The notes under the pieces were generated by a model, which ran no database searches, was not told the DNA's origin, and was given only the letters and a program-made list of their open reading frames with translations. DNA of 64,000 nucleotides. It comes from Pelagibius sp. Lineage in GTDB: Bacteria > Pseudomonadota > Alphaproteobacteria > Kiloniellales > Kiloniellaceae. Positions within the stretch are counted from its first letter, which is position 1; the number at the start of each line of letters is the position of its first letter. This document shows positions 28,176-38,032 of the stretch, one piece after another. The position numbers were made by a program, and so were the translations under genes. The stretch spans positions 1 through 64,000 of the forward strand of contig NZ_JANQKD010000094.1 of the NCBI RefSeq assembly GCF_028281305.1, given 5' to 3'.

Positions 28176-31100
28176 ATGCAGCGAACGAAGTCCGGCATCC
28201 TCCTCGGCGATCAGCGTGCCGATGCCCTCTTTCTTCTGACCGATGAGAACTTCGACGGCGACGCCCTCGATCCCGGCGAGCGGCGGGTGTTCTTCGACGG
28301 CAGCAATGCTTCCGGGCTGGCGACACCCACCAACAACATCTTCACGGTCGAGCAAACGAGCGACAAGTCGGTCTTCGTTGGTGACGGCAACACCGATGCG
28401 GTCTACCGCCTGCGCGATCTCAACCGCGACGGCGATGCCAACGACGCCGGCGAGGCGGCGGTGTGGTTCGATGCCGACAATGCCGAAGGGCTGGCGCTGG
28501 TTACCCCCAACGGGATCGCCGAAGGCCCGGACGGCGCCATCTACATCACCAATGCGGGCGTGACCTCCAGCCCCGACGATGTGGTCTACCGCACCGAGGA
28601 CCTGAACGGGGACGGCGATGCCAACGACGCGGGGGAGGCCACCGTCTGGCTCGATCTTCAGACGATCCAACTGGCCGGCGGCGGCGCCCTGGGGTCTGCG
28701 GCGGTTCCCTTCGATATCGTTTTCGACGGCGAAGTGGCCTACGTGAACGACCTGACCGGCGGATCGGTGGTGGACATCATCCACCGCATCGAAGACCTCG
28801 ACGGCAACGGCAGCATTTCCCCCGACGAAGTGACGCCTTTTATCACCGATGCCATGAACTTCGGGGCGCCGGTCGACATCAGCGCCGCCGTCCAGGGGGA
28901 CAGCCTGCTGACTCTCACCTGGTTCCCCGACCTCTCCGATCCTGGTGCCCGGCCCGTCGTCTATCGTTTGACCGACCTTAACGGCTCCAACGATATCGAC
29001 GCCGCCGAGGAGGCGGTGGAAGTCTGGAACGCCTCGGCCCTGCCGGAGGGTTACGACATGTTCGTCGGCTTCAACATCGAAACCGACGAGGACGGCAACG
29101 TTACCCTGACGGCGGACGAACATGTCGTGACCCTGACCGATCTGAACGGCGACGGCGATTACCTGGACGCAGCCGAGACGGTCATTCTGACTTCCGGTCT
29201 GGACGATCCGGCCGTGGACCGCCCGCGCGCGCTCTCGACCTACGAAGAGACCGTGCCTCAGACCGTCACCACCGTCGGCGGCGGCAACCACTTCTCGCTC
29301 TTCCTCGACAAGGACACGAACACGCTCTATGCGAGCGGCGAGAACGTGGTCGCGCAGCTTGGGATCGGCGTCAAAGGTTACGATATCAAGACGCCGGTGG
29401 AGGTGACGCTGCCGGAAGGCTTCGAGGGCACCATCGCCTCGGTTTCCGCCGGGCTGGTGCACAGCTCTTTCCTCACAGACGATGGCGACGTCTACACCTG
29501 GGGCTTCGGCAACTTCGGGCGCCTCGGCCACGGCGACGATGAGGATCAACTGATCCCGAAAAAGCTTGAGGCGCTGGACGATGCCAACATCGTCCTCATC
29601 GAGAACGGCAACGGGGCGTCTTATGCCGTGGACGACCAGGGAACGCTTTACGCCTGGGGTCAGAATTCCAACGGCCAACTCGGCCTCGGCGACGAAGACC
29701 ACCGGGACGCTCCGACCGAGGTCGCGGCCCTCTCCGACGAAACCATCATCGCTGTGTCCTCCGGCACGTCCCATACTCTCGTCCTGACGGCCGATGGCGA
29801 TGTCTACGGCTTCGGCTCCAACACCGATGGCCAGATCGGCGCGCCGGAGGGATTGGACGAGAACGGCGAGCCGATCCGCGAAATCCTTTCGCCGCTTAGG
29901 GTCGAGGGCCTGCCGGCCAACGTGGTTTCGATCACCGCCGACACCAAGACCTCCTTCGCCGTGACCGCAGACGGCGAGGTCTACGGTTGGGGCGAGAACC
30001 GCTTCGGCCAGCTCGGCATCGGCAGCGATAACGGCGACGGCACCTTTACGCCGGATACGGCCGACGTCCTGGAGCCGACCAAGATCCAGGGGCTGCCCGG
30101 CACCATCATCGATGTGCAGGCCGGTGCCCGCTGGGTGATCGCGCTGACCGAGGACGGCGACGTCTATGCCTGGGGGCCGAACGACGAAGGTCCTACCGGG
30201 GGGCTGGACGGCGATCCCGCGGCGGAAAGCGATGGCACCTTCTTCCCGACTCTTATCAGCGGCCTGGACGACGTGACCATCGTCGAGATCGCCAGCGGTC
30301 CCAACTCCATCATCGCCGTGGCGGACAACGGCGATGTCTACACCTTCGGCTCCAACTCCGACGGGCGCCTGGGCTATCGCACGGAGGGCAGCGTCTACGA
30401 ACCCCAGGTCGTCGACTTCACCAGCGATCCGGAACCCTATCTGGTCAGCACTACGCCGGCCGACAACGGACGCGACGTCTCCATTCAATCCAGTATCACC
30501 TTCAGCTTCACCGAGGACGTTTTTGCCGGCGCGGGGTCTCTGCGCTTCGTCAACCGCGACGACCCCGCGGATACCCGAGAGATCGACATCACCGATCCGC
30601 GCTTTGTCGTCTTCGACGGCAGCGCGGTCGTGGTGACCCCTTCGGCCTTTCTCATGCCGGGCGGGCGCTATGCAGTGGAGTTCGACACCGGCGCTTTCGT
30701 CGATGCCGACGGCAACCCGGTGATCGGCTTCGACAGCGGCGATACCTCCTCCTTCAACTTCCAGGCTGCCGACGAGCCGATCGATCTGCCGCTGACGGAG
30801 GAAGGAACGGCCGAGGGCGAGTTGCTGCGCGGCGGGGCGGGCGACGACCTGCTGCGCGGCCTGGCGGGGGACGACTTCCTTTTCGGCAATGAAGGGAACG
30901 ACACCCTGGTCGGCGGCCGGGGCGACGACGAAGTCGCGGGCGGCGACGGCAACGACCGGCTGCGCGGCAACCGGGGCGAGGACACGCTGCTGGGCGGCGA
31001 CGGCAACGACCGCCTGAACGGCGGGCGTGACGACGACCTCATCGACGGCGGCGCCGGCGACGATACGGCCCGCGGCGGCGACGGTGAGGACACCTTCGTG

Positions 31101-31340
31101 TTCGGTGCCCTCAGCGGCCACGATGTCATCGAGGATTTCGAGACGTCATGGTTCTCCTTCTTCGGCGAGGAGGACACCCTGCGCCTGGACATCGACGGCA
31201 TCGACAGCAAGCTTGACATGCTCGGCCACCTGGACCGCCAGGGCGGCGACCTGGTCTTCGCCTTCGATGACAGCACCAGCCTGACCTTCAAGGACACCTC
31301 CGTCCTCGACTTCATCAGGATGGAAATCGAGTTCGTGTGA
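28176..31340 (+). CDS. giant RTX protein with Ca-loop repeats and RCC1 propeller
   Basis: A 1054-aa predicted type I-secreted protein without an N-terminal signal. Residues about 20-335 carry six EF-hand-like loops of the form DLNGDGDANDAGE at 55-63-residue intervals, suggesting a calcium-binding propeller. Residues 360-750 hold seven RCC1 repeats (for example VYTWGFGNFGRLGHG, LYAWGQNSNGQLGLG), enough for one seven-blade propeller. An Ig-like domain follows (755-865; STTPADNGRDVSIQSSITFS). Ten RTX nonapeptides (GGDGNDRLR type) span about 875-975, then a C-terminal secretion region. No transporter genes are adjacent. The start at 28176 has only a weak ribosome site. It is probably a surface or secreted adhesin or enzyme-binding protein. 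Confidence 0.88.
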   Translation: MQRTKSGILLGDQRADALFLLTDENFDGDALDPGERRVFFDGSNASGLATPTNNIFTVEQTSDKSVFVGDGNTDAVYRLRDLNRDGDANDAGEAAVWFDADNAEGLALVTPNGIAEGPDGAIYITNAGVTSSPDDVVYRTEDLNGDGDANDAGEATVWLDLQTIQLAGGGALGSAAVPFDIVFDGEVAYVNDLTGGSVVDIIHRIEDLDGNGSISPDEVTPFITDAMNFGAPVDISAAVQGDSLLTLTWFPDLSDPGARPVVYRLTDLNGSNDIDAAEEAVEVWNASALPEGYDMFVGFNIETDEDGNVTLTADEHVVTLTDLNGDGDYLDAAETVILTSGLDDPAVDRPRALSTYEETVPQTVTTVGGGNHFSLFLDKDTNTLYASGENVVAQLGIGVKGYDIKTPVEVTLPEGFEGTIASVSAGLVHSSFLTDDGDVYTWGFGNFGRLGHGDDEDQLIPKKLEALDDANIVLIENGNGASYAVDDQGTLYAWGQNSNGQLGLGDEDHRDAPTEVAALSDETIIAVSSGTSHTLVLTADGDVYGFGSNTDGQIGAPEGLDENGEPIREILSPLRVEGLPANVVSITADTKTSFAVTADGEVYGWGENRFGQLGIGSDNGDGTFTPDTADVLEPTKIQGLPGTIIDVQAGARWVIALTEDGDVYAWGPNDEGPTGGLDGDPAAESDGTFFPTLISGLDDVTIVEIASGPNSIIAVADNGDVYTFGSNSDGRLGYRTEGSVYEPQVVDFTSDPEPYLVSTTPADNGRDVSIQSSITFSFTEDVFAGAGSLRFVNRDDPADTREIDITDPRFVVFDGSAVVVTPSAFLMPGGRYAVEFDTGAFVDADGNPVIGFDSGDTSSFNFQAADEPIDLPLTEEGTAEGELLRGGAGDDLLRGLAGDDFLFGNEGNDTLVGGRGDDEVAGGDGNDRLRGNRGEDTLLGGDGNDRLNGGRDDDLIDGGAGDDTARGGDGEDTFVFGALSGHDVIEDFETSWFSFFGEEDTLRLDIDGIDSKLDMLGHLDRQGGDLVFAFDDSTSLTFKDTSVLDFIRMEIEFV

Positions 31341-31524
31341 CGATCGCGGGCGTCCGATTGCAGGCCCTCTGATGCGAGACCCTGGAAGAGATCGCTAGTC
31401 GGGACGGGTAGGGGCGACTGAATCAGCCGGTCCGCCGTTCGGTTCCTCTTGCGCCCGAAGGCGGCTTTGGCAACACTCCGGCGCGAGTGTTCGGACCCCC
31501 CTAACCGCGCGAGGTTCCCCCCCC

Positions 31525-32727
31525 ATGCCCGCTTTCAAGACCCTGGACGATCTGGACGTGGCCGGCAAGGCCGTGCTGCTGCGCGTCGACTTCAACGTGC
31601 CCATGGCCGACGGCAAGGTGACGGACCTCACGCGCATCGAACGGGCGGCGCCGACGATCCGCGACCTGACCGCGGCAGGGGCGAAGGTGCTGCTGCTGTC
31701 CCACTTCGGCCGGCCCAAGGGCAAGCCGGTGGCGGAGATGTCGCTGGCTCCCCTGGCGCCGGTGGTGGGGGCCGTCCTCGGCGGCACCTCGGTCGGCTTT
31801 GCCAGGGACTGCGTGGGGCCGGAACCGCGGGCTGCGCTGGGCGAGTTGGAGAGCGGCGGCGTGCTGCTGCTGGAGAACCTGCGCTTTCACGGCGGGGAAG
31901 AGGCCAATGAGGCCGCTTTCGCCGACGACCTGGCGAGCCTCGGCGACCTCTACGTCAACGACGCCTTCTCCGCCGCCCACCGCGCCCATGCCTCCACCGA
32001 GGGGCTGGCCCGGCGCCTGCCGGCGGCGGCCGGGCGGCTGATGCAGGCGGAACTGGAGCACCTGGCCTCGGCGCTGGAGCAGCCCAAGCGACCCCTGGCC
32101 GCCGTGGTTGGCGGCGCCAAGATCTCCACCAAGCTTGACCTGCTGGGCAACCTGGTCTCGCGGGTCGACATGCTGGTGATCGGCGGCGGTATGGCCAACA
32201 CCTTCCTCAATGCCGTCGGCGTCGATGTCGGCCGCTCGCTCTGTGAGCACGAGATGGCCGAGACCGCCAAAGAGATCCTCGCCAAGGCCAAGGAGGCCGG
32301 CTGCGATGTCGTGCTGCCCACCGATGTGGTGGTCGCGGGCGCGCTGTCAGAGGGAACGGCGACCGAGGTGGTCTCGGTCAAGGCCGTGCCGGCGGGCCAG
32401 ATGATCCTCGACCTCGGCCCGGCTACGGCGGAGCACCTGGCGCGGCGCCTCGGCGACTGTGCCACGCTGGTCTGGAACGGTCCGCTCGGCTGCTTCGAGG
32501 TGCCGCCCTTCGACTCCGCCACCAACACGGTGGCGCGGGCGGCAGCGGCGCTGACCGGGGAGGGCAAGCTGCTCTCCGTCGCCGGCGGCGGCGATACCGT
32601 CGCGGCGCTGGCTCACGCCGGGGTGCTGGACGACTTCTCCTACGTCTCCACCGCCGGCGGCGCCTTCCTGGAATGGCTGGAGGGCAAGACCTTGCCGGGG
32701 GTCAAGGCGCTGGAGGATGCCGCCTGA
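31525..32727 (+). CDS. pgk: phosphoglycerate kinase
   Basis: Catalyses transfer between 1,3-bisphosphoglycerate and ADP in glycolysis and gluconeogenesis, in the cytosol. The 400-aa length is normal. Diagnostic motifs are present: RVDFNVP (20-26), the substrate loop [19 protein letters not shown] with ATP-site lysines, and the C-terminal GGGDT. There is no adjacent gap or fba gene, unlike the common order. A GYD-domain gene follows by about 165 bp in the same direction. Confidence 0.97.
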   Translation: MPAFKTLDDLDVAGKAVLLRVDFNVPMADGKVTDLTRIERAAPTIRDLTAAGAKVLLLSHFGRPKGKPVAEMSLAPLAPVVGAVLGGTSVGFARDCVGPEPRAALGELESGGVLLLENLRFHGGEEANEAAFADDLASLGDLYVNDAFSAAHRAHASTEGLARRLPAAAGRLMQAELEHLASALEQPKRPLAAVVGGAKISTKLDLLGNLVSRVDMLVIGGGMANTFLNAVGVDVGRSLCEHEMAETAKEILAKAKEAGCDVVLPTDVVVAGALSEGTATEVVSVKAVPAGQMILDLGPATAEHLARRLGDCATLVWNGPLGCFEVPPFDSATNTVARAAAALTGEGKLLSVAGGGDTVAALAHAGVLDDFSYVSTAGGAFLEWLEGKTLPGVKALEDAA

Positions 32728-32891
32728 CACTTCCGCGCGGACGCCTCTGCGCCCTCGCCTCGGCGCCCCGCTTCCCGCTGATGTGCTATCCTCTGCGACG
32801 GGGACCCGCCGCAGGACCCGGCGCGGCTGTGCCGCGCTTTGCTCTGCGGGCTGCAAGAGATCAACGATGCAGCACAGCGAGGAGCAGGCAG

Positions 32892-33185
32892 ATGGCGACC
32901 TTTATCTCACTCGTGACCTACACCGACCAGGGCATCAAGGCGATCAAGGATGCCCCCAAGCGCGTCGACGGCGTGCGCCTGTTGGCGAAAAAGCTCGGCG
33001 GCGAGTTGGGGGAGCTCTATCTCACCATGGGCGGCTATGACATCGTCGCCTTTTCCGAGTTTCCCGATGCCGAGGCGGCGGCCAAGTTCACCCTGACCCT
33101 GAACTCCCTGGGCAATGTGCGCACCACGACCCTGCGCGCTTTCCCGGAGGAGCAGTTCCGCGGCATCGTCGGCGGCCTGCCGTAA
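32892..33185 (+). CDS. GYD-domain protein
   Basis: A 97-aa small protein. The conserved GYD signature is in MGGYDIVAFSEFPD, with the family N-terminus MATFISLVTYTDQGIKAIKD. GYD proteins have a ferredoxin-like fold and unknown role. The ATG at 32892 follows AGGAGCAG. A longer in-frame extension through the pgk 3' end is rejected. Its strand and spacing allow co-transcription with pgk. Confidence 0.85.
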   Translation: MATFISLVTYTDQGIKAIKDAPKRVDGVRLLAKKLGGELGELYLTMGGYDIVAFSEFPDAEAAAKFTLTLNSLGNVRTTTLRAFPEEQFRGIVGGLP

Positions 33186-33197
33186 GCCGCCGCGGCG

Positions 33198-33824
33198 CTA
33201 CTTTTCCTGGAGGGCGAGGCGGACGCCGAGGGCGCAGTAGATGGTGCCCACCACCTTGCCCTGCCAGCGCAGGACCAGCGGGTTGCGGCGCAGGAAGGTG
33301 CTGAGGCTGCCGGCACCGAGCGCCACCGCCACCGTGCTCACCAGCCCCATCAGCACGAAGAGCACGCCCAGAACAACAAGCTGCAGCGAGACCGCGCCGT
33401 TTTCCGGCTTCACGAACTGCGGCAGGAAGGCGAGAAAGAAGAGGGCGGACTTGGGGTTCAGCACCTCGGCCAGGACGGCCTGGCGAAAGGCGGCCTTCGG
33501 GCTCAGCGCCGTAGCAGCCGCCGGCTGGCTGAAGTCGACCTTTTCCAGGATCGCGCGGATGCCGAGGTAGACCAGATAGGCCGCGCCCAGGTACTTGACG
33601 AGGGTAAAGAGAAACGCCGAGGCCAGGATGATGGCAGAAATGCCGATCACCGCCATCAGGGTGTGAATGATGTCGCCTGCGGCAATCCCCAGGCCCGTCG
33701 CCAGGCCGACCCGGGTGCCGCCGGTGCTGGCCCGGGCCAGCGTCAGCAGGACGGCGGGGCCGGGGATGAAGACAAAGCCCAGCAGGATGGCCAGATAGGT
33801 GATCAGTGTTGCTTGGTCGATCAT
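33198..33824 (-). CDS. LysE-family exporter (RhtB type)
   Basis: A 208-aa inner-membrane exporter with about six hydrophobic helices (LITYLAILLGFVFIPGPAVL at the N-terminus; LGAAYLVYLGIRAIL; LNPKSALFFLAFLPQF). The family exports amino acids or homoserine lactones; the substrate is unknown here. The GPAVLL and NPK motifs are typical. It converges with the GYD gene and lies downstream of the oxygenase gene on the same strand. Confidence 0.9.
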   Translation of the reverse strand: MIDQATLITYLAILLGFVFIPGPAVLLTLARASTGGTRVGLATGLGIAAGDIIHTLMAVIGISAIILASAFLFTLVKYLGAAYLVYLGIRAILEKVDFSQPAAATALSPKAAFRQAVLAEVLNPKSALFFLAFLPQFVKPENGAVSLQLVVLGVLFVLMGLVSTVAVALGAGSLSTFLRRNPLVLRWQGKVVGTIYCALGVRLALQEK

Positions 33825-33904
33825 GAGGCCGCGCGTTCAGTGTGGTTTTGTTCCGTTTGGCTTTTGCGCGCAGCACAGCATGGCCCGCACGGCCGCGCAA
33901 GCGG

Positions 33905-35101
33905 TCACGCGATGACGCGCATCTGCTTCATGTTGCGGAACAGTTCGGCGACGGCGGCTTCGCTCATTTCCGGGAACTCGGCCTGCAGCGCCGCCTCGGT
34001 GACGCGCTCGCGCGTCATGATGAAACTGACCTGCTGGGCGACATCGGAGGGGATCTCCACCTGCTGCTTGCCGTCGGAGAGATAGGGCTTGCCGTTGTGG
34101 CGGGTCACCTTCACCTGTTTGCTGACCCGGTAGCCGCCTTCTTCGGTGGCGGGCGTTTCCGGCTCCGCCGCCACCAGACCTTCCAGGTCGTAGCCCTTGA
34201 ACGCATAGGGCCAGGTCTCGATGGCCTTGGCCGCCACTTCGCGGGCACCGTCGGAATTGAGGGCGCCGGCGATGGTCTCGCCCATGCGTGCCAGGGTTTC
34301 CTTCAGCGCCGCGGCGTCCATCGCGCGGGGCAGGTCGCCTCGCATCCAGGGGTCCTGGATGGCCGCGTCCCAGATGATCGGCAGCAGGTCGAGGGGCTTG
34401 GGCAGCGTCACGCCGAAAGCGATGTGAATGGCGCCGTTCTCGGAGGCCAGGGCGTCGTGGTAGAGCCCGCGGGGAATGTAGAGCAGGTCGCCCGGCTTCA
34501 TCTCCACCTGGGCGACCACCTTGCCGGCGCGGCGCGCCCGCTCCTCGTCGGAGGGTTTGAAGGCCGGGTGGTTCACCGGCGCTTCGTCGCGGGCCTCGTA
34601 GATGTTCCAGGTCTTCTCGCCGGCGCAGTGGATGGCGAAGACCTCGTGCACGTCGCAGTGCGGGCCGAAGGCCTTGTGCTGGTGCATGGAGAAATAGAGG
34701 TTCGCCTGACTGCGCCCGCCGGTCGCGCTCTGCAGATCGTTGGCGAGCGCGCGCACGCCGGGCGCCAGGGCGTCGATGTCATTGAGGATGACCGAGGCGC
34801 CCTTGGCGATCCAGTCCTGCACCTTGTCCGGATCGGGGCGCAGGGCGCTGCCGCCCTGCATCGCCGGCACGCGGGCGCAGTAGTCGGCGGTGGCGACCGG
34901 CTGCAGGTCGAGATAGAGCTTCATGGTCTCCGGCGTCCAGACCGAGGTCATGGACATGAGCTCGTTCAGCCGCGCCAGGGTCATGATTTCGGCTGTACGC
35001 TCCGGCGTTCCGGGGAAATGCCGGTGCGTCTTGCCGAAGACGTCGCCGAAGAAGGTCTCCCGCCCCAGGGGATCCAGGAAGCCGTCCAGAAGATCGCTCA
35101 T
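33905..35101 (-). CDS. JmjC/cupin-4-like Fe(II)/2-oxoglutarate oxygenase
   Basis: A 398-aa cytosolic oxygenase of the cupin-4 group. The central domain contains the metal motif HCDVHEVFAIH (HxD near residue 149) and a later His in LYIPRGLYHDALAS. The C-terminal 120 residues form a winged-helix-like extension (VSKQVKVTRHNGKPYLSDGK), as in ribosomal oxygenases such as RoxA/YcfD, which hydroxylate a ribosomal protein. The N-terminus (FFGDVFGKTHRHFPG) also fits. The exact protein target cannot be deduced. Confidence 0.8.
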   Translation of the reverse strand: MSDLLDGFLDPLGRETFFGDVFGKTHRHFPGTPERTAEIMTLARLNELMSMTSVWTPETMKLYLDLQPVATADYCARVPAMQGGSALRPDPDKVQDWIAKGASVILNDIDALAPGVRALANDLQSATGGRSQANLYFSMHQHKAFGPHCDVHEVFAIHCAGEKTWNIYEARDEAPVNHPAFKPSDEERARRAGKVVAQVEMKPGDLLYIPRGLYHDALASENGAIHIAFGVTLPKPLDLLPIIWDAAIQDPWMRGDLPRAMDAAALKETLARMGETIAGALNSDGAREVAAKAIETWPYAFKGYDLEGLVAAEPETPATEEGGYRVSKQVKVTRHNGKPYLSDGKQQVEIPSDVAQQVSFIMTRERVTEAALQAEFPEMSEAAVAELFRNMKQMRVIA

Positions 35102-35206
35102 AAGTGTCCTCGTTGCCGTCCCCCGTCATACAACAAGGGGGTGATACACCAAAGAGCCAACGCCCTCAAAGCCGTACCATCAAAGCCGGCGCCATCAAAA
35201 ACCGGG

Positions 35207-35566
35207 CTACAGCAGCCAGCTGCGGCCCAGGGTCATCAGCACCAGTGCGCCGGCGCCGGCGGCCACGCCCAGGCCGATGTTGCGCCGGGCGAGGAAGAAG
35301 ATCGCCAGCGCGATCACGGCCGCGGCGATGCGGTCGGCGGCGGCGGTCTCGGCCAGCGGCCCGTTGGGCAGGACGATCATGCGGGCGATGAGGCCGGCCA
35401 GCATGGCATAGGCGACACAGGCCACCCATTCGAAGAGCGGGCTGCCGGCATCGATGCGCCCGGAGAGCGCAACGCCCAGGGCGCGCCAGAAGTAAGTCAC
35501 CAGGGCGCCGGCGACCATCAGGACGACGGGCCAGAAGGCATTGTCCATCAGCGCCGCTTCAGACAT
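35207..35566 (-). CDS. AzlD-family branched-chain amino acid transport subunit
   Basis: A 119-aa membrane protein with three or four helices (VVLMVAGALVTYFWRALGVA; VACVAYAMLAGLIARMIVL; AAAVIALAIFFLARRNIGLG). AzlD partners with AzlC to export branched-chain amino acids or analogues. The ATG at 35566 overlaps the end of the AzlC gene by 8 bp, showing translational coupling. Confidence 0.85.
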   Translation of the reverse strand: MSEAALMDNAFWPVVLMVAGALVTYFWRALGVALSGRIDAGSPLFEWVACVAYAMLAGLIARMIVLPNGPLAETAAADRIAAAVIALAIFFLARRNIGLGVAAGAGALVLMTLGRSWLL

Positions 35567-36329
35567 GGCGCCGGCTCCACAGGCGGTCGCCGAAGAAGGC
35601 CAGGCTGCCGGCAAGCACGCCGGTCAGCAGCAGGCCCCAGTCGGCGGAGACCATGTGCATCAACGGCCCGGCCAGGGCGCCGATGGCCAGCGCCAGAATG
35701 CGCGCCCGGTGCTTTGCGTCGGCGACAAAGACGAGCATGAAGTAGATCGGGTTGAGGAAGACCAGGCCCAGGGTGACATAGCCCGGCAGCAGGTCCGACA
35801 GGAAGAACCCGACCGCCGTTGTGACCAGGCACATGGCCCAGAGCGCCACCGCGAAACCGGCGAAGTAGGGCAGGCGTTGATCCTCCGGCAAGGAGGGGCA
35901 GCGCCGCATGGCAGCCGCCCAGCCCGTCACCGCCACATAGTGGGCGAAGAGGTAATAGTGCCAGCGCGGCGTGCCCGGTGCGCGCAGGTAGGGCATCAGC
36001 GCGACGGTCATGGGCAGCAGCCGCGCGTTGGTCATGGCCACGGCGGCGGCGACCACCAGCAACCCGGCGCCGAGGCTGTAGAGTTCCACCAGGATGATCT
36101 GGCCGGGCAGGGCCCAGCCGGTGAAGGTGGAGAACAGGCCGTGCCAGACCGTCAGCCCGGCACCCTGGATCAGCGCCCCGAAGCCCAGGTAGGAGGCGCC
36201 GAGCACCAGGGCCGGCACCCCAACGGCCTCGCGCAGCCCGGTCAGGGCGGCTCCGCGCGGCGAACCGAACCCTCCGGGCCGGGCGGTTTCGCCCGTGACA
36301 TCTTCGCCCGTGGCGTCGCTGTTAGGCAT
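35559..36329 (-). CDS. AzlC-family amino acid exporter subunit
   Basis: A 256-aa permease with about seven helices. The AzlC pattern is present (AVGVPALVLGASYLGFGAL; AMTNARLLPMTVALMPYL; PYFAGFAVALWAMCLV). With the adjoining AzlD it likely exports branched-chain amino acids or toxic analogues. ATG 36329 was chosen over TTG 36338. The pair forms a two-gene operon; no regulator sits directly beside it. Confidence 0.88.
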   Translation of the reverse strand: MPNSDATGEDVTGETARPGGFGSPRGAALTGLREAVGVPALVLGASYLGFGALIQGAGLTVWHGLFSTFTGWALPGQIILVELYSLGAGLLVVAAAVAMTNARLLPMTVALMPYLRAPGTPRWHYYLFAHYVAVTGWAAAMRRCPSLPEDQRLPYFAGFAVALWAMCLVTTAVGFFLSDLLPGYVTLGLVFLNPIYFMLVFVADAKHRARILALAIGALAGPLMHMVSADWGLLLTGVLAGSLAFFGDRLWSRRHV

Positions 36330-36424
36330 GGTGGTCAAAAGGCTAACGCCCGCGCCGCGGCGGCGTCAGCAGGAAATGTTCGCTTGCATAGGAGCCCTGC
36401 GGGCCGCGCAGGGCAGCCGGAGGC

Positions 36425-38023
36425 TTAAAGCACCCGCTCGGGCGGCAGGCGCACGATGGCCTTGGTGCCGACGCCCGGCTCGCTTTCCAGGTCCAGGCGG
36501 CCGCCGTGCAGCTTCACGAAGCCGGCCGACAGCGGCAGACCCAGGCCGGTGCCCTCGAACTGCCGGTTCAGACGGCTGTCGACCTGTTCGAAGGGCGCGA
36601 AGGCGCGCGGGATGTCGTCCTCGGCAATGCCGATGCCTGTGTCGCTGACCTGGAAGACGAAGCTGCCGTCCGGGTCACGGCGGGCGGCGAGCTCGATGGT
36701 GCCTTCCTGCGGCGTGAACTTGATGGCGTTGGACAGCAGGTTCAACAGAACCTGTTTCAGTTTGCGCTCGTCGGCCCGCAGGCGCGGCAGATCGTCCGGC
36801 AGGCTGACTTCCAGGGTCTGCTCGGCGCGCTTGGCGCGCTCGGCCACCAGGCGGCGCACCGCACCGATGATGTCGCGCGGGTCGATCACCTCTTCGCGCA
36901 GCTCGTGGGCGCCGGCCTCGATCTTGGCGACATCCAGGATGTCGTTGATGAGCGTCAGCAGGTGTTGCGCGCTCTCGTGAATGTCGGCGGCATAGCTCTT
37001 GTACTGGCTGCTGCCCAGGGGCCCCAGCAGTTCGCTCTCCATGATCTCCGAGAAGCCGATGACGGCGTTCAGAGGCGTGCGCAGTTCGTGGCTCATGTTG
37101 GCCAGGAACTCGGTCTTGGCGCGGTTGGCCAGTTCGGCGCTTTCCTTGGCGCTGATCAGCGCGTCCTCGCGCTGGCGCAGCGCGGTGACGTTCTCCGCCG
37201 TGCCGCGGTAGCCGAGGAAGGCGCCGCTGTCCGGGCAGTAGACCGGCAGGCCGTTGAGGCGGAACAGCAGGCGGGCGCCCTCCTTGTTGAGGACCTCCAC
37301 CTCGATGTCGCGGAAGGGAGCGTGTTGCGGCGAGGTGACGAGGCCCGTCAGCTTGATCGAGCGCTCCACCGGCAGTTCGGTCAGCGCGCGGCCGATCAGC
37401 TCGCGGGGATGGTAGCCCAGCGCATCGTGCACCCGCGGCGAGACGAAGGTGAGCACGAGGTCGCGGTCGGTCTCCCAGACCCAGTCGGAGACTAGGCGCG
37501 TCGTGTCGTCGAGACGGGTCGTGGCCTGAACCAGCGCCGTTGCCGTCGCCTTCAGCTTGGTGGTCGGTTCATAGACCAGGGCGGTCGCTTTCAGGCTGCC
37601 GTCGGCGCCGCGGATCGCGCGTCGCTTGGCGCGGAAGTATTCGGTGCGCCCGTCGAGGATCAGCTTGTGTTCCTGGCTGACCGCCACGGGAGAAGAGCCG
37701 GGCCCCTGGGACCAGGCGCCCAGGGCCGACTGGTTGGGCAGGGCGTCAGCCGCGGCCAGTGCATCGCGGATGCGTTCGAAGGCCTTGTTGGCGTAAGTGA
37801 TGGCGCCCTCGGCGTCGACGATGCAGGTCGGCGGGCCGTCGTCCAGAAGATCGCGCTGCAGGATTGCGACCAGGCTTTCGTCTTCGCTGCCGAGCGGCCC
37901 GGCGGCAGGCGACGGGGCTGCTGCATGAGCAGACTGGTGCGCCGCCTGGTGAGCGGATTGGGCCGCCCCACCCGCTTCGGCGCTGCGCGAGACCACTGTC
38001 GGCTTGCCTGCGTCGGTCTTCAC
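36425..38023 (-). CDS. cytoplasmic PAS-containing sensor histidine kinase
   Basis: A 532-aa kinase without membrane segments. Two PAS-like domains are visible at about residues 55-155 (PPTCIVDAEGAITYANKAFE) and 175-285 (VWETDRDLVLTFVSPRVHDA). The HisKA box has H312 (SHELRTPLNA). The ATPase domain carries LNLLSNAIKFTP and GTGLGLPL. Translation starts at GTG 38023, 9 bp after the DUF2336 gene, so the two are in one operon. There is no response regulator adjacent. The N-terminal 45 residues are His/Ala-rich and probably disordered. Confidence 0.92.
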   Translation of the reverse strand: MKTDAGKPTVVSRSAEAGGAAQSAHQAAHQSAHAAAPSPAAGPLGSEDESLVAILQRDLLDDGPPTCIVDAEGAITYANKAFERIRDALAAADALPNQSALGAWSQGPGSSPVAVSQEHKLILDGRTEYFRAKRRAIRGADGSLKATALVYEPTTKLKATATALVQATTRLDDTTRLVSDWVWETDRDLVLTFVSPRVHDALGYHPRELIGRALTELPVERSIKLTGLVTSPQHAPFRDIEVEVLNKEGARLLFRLNGLPVYCPDSGAFLGYRGTAENVTALRQREDALISAKESAELANRAKTEFLANMSHELRTPLNAVIGFSEIMESELLGPLGSSQYKSYAADIHESAQHLLTLINDILDVAKIEAGAHELREEVIDPRDIIGAVRRLVAERAKRAEQTLEVSLPDDLPRLRADERKLKQVLLNLLSNAIKFTPQEGTIELAARRDPDGSFVFQVSDTGIGIAEDDIPRAFAPFEQVDSRLNRQFEGTGLGLPLSAGFVKLHGGRLDLESEPGVGTKAIVRLPPERVL

Positions 38024-38032
38024 CAGCTCAAC

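Noticed and set aside
27945..31121. 1058-codon minus-strand frame opposite the RTX protein
   Set aside because: The sense strand shows RCC1 and RTX repeats; the antisense frame is a by-product of repetitive GC-rich codons.
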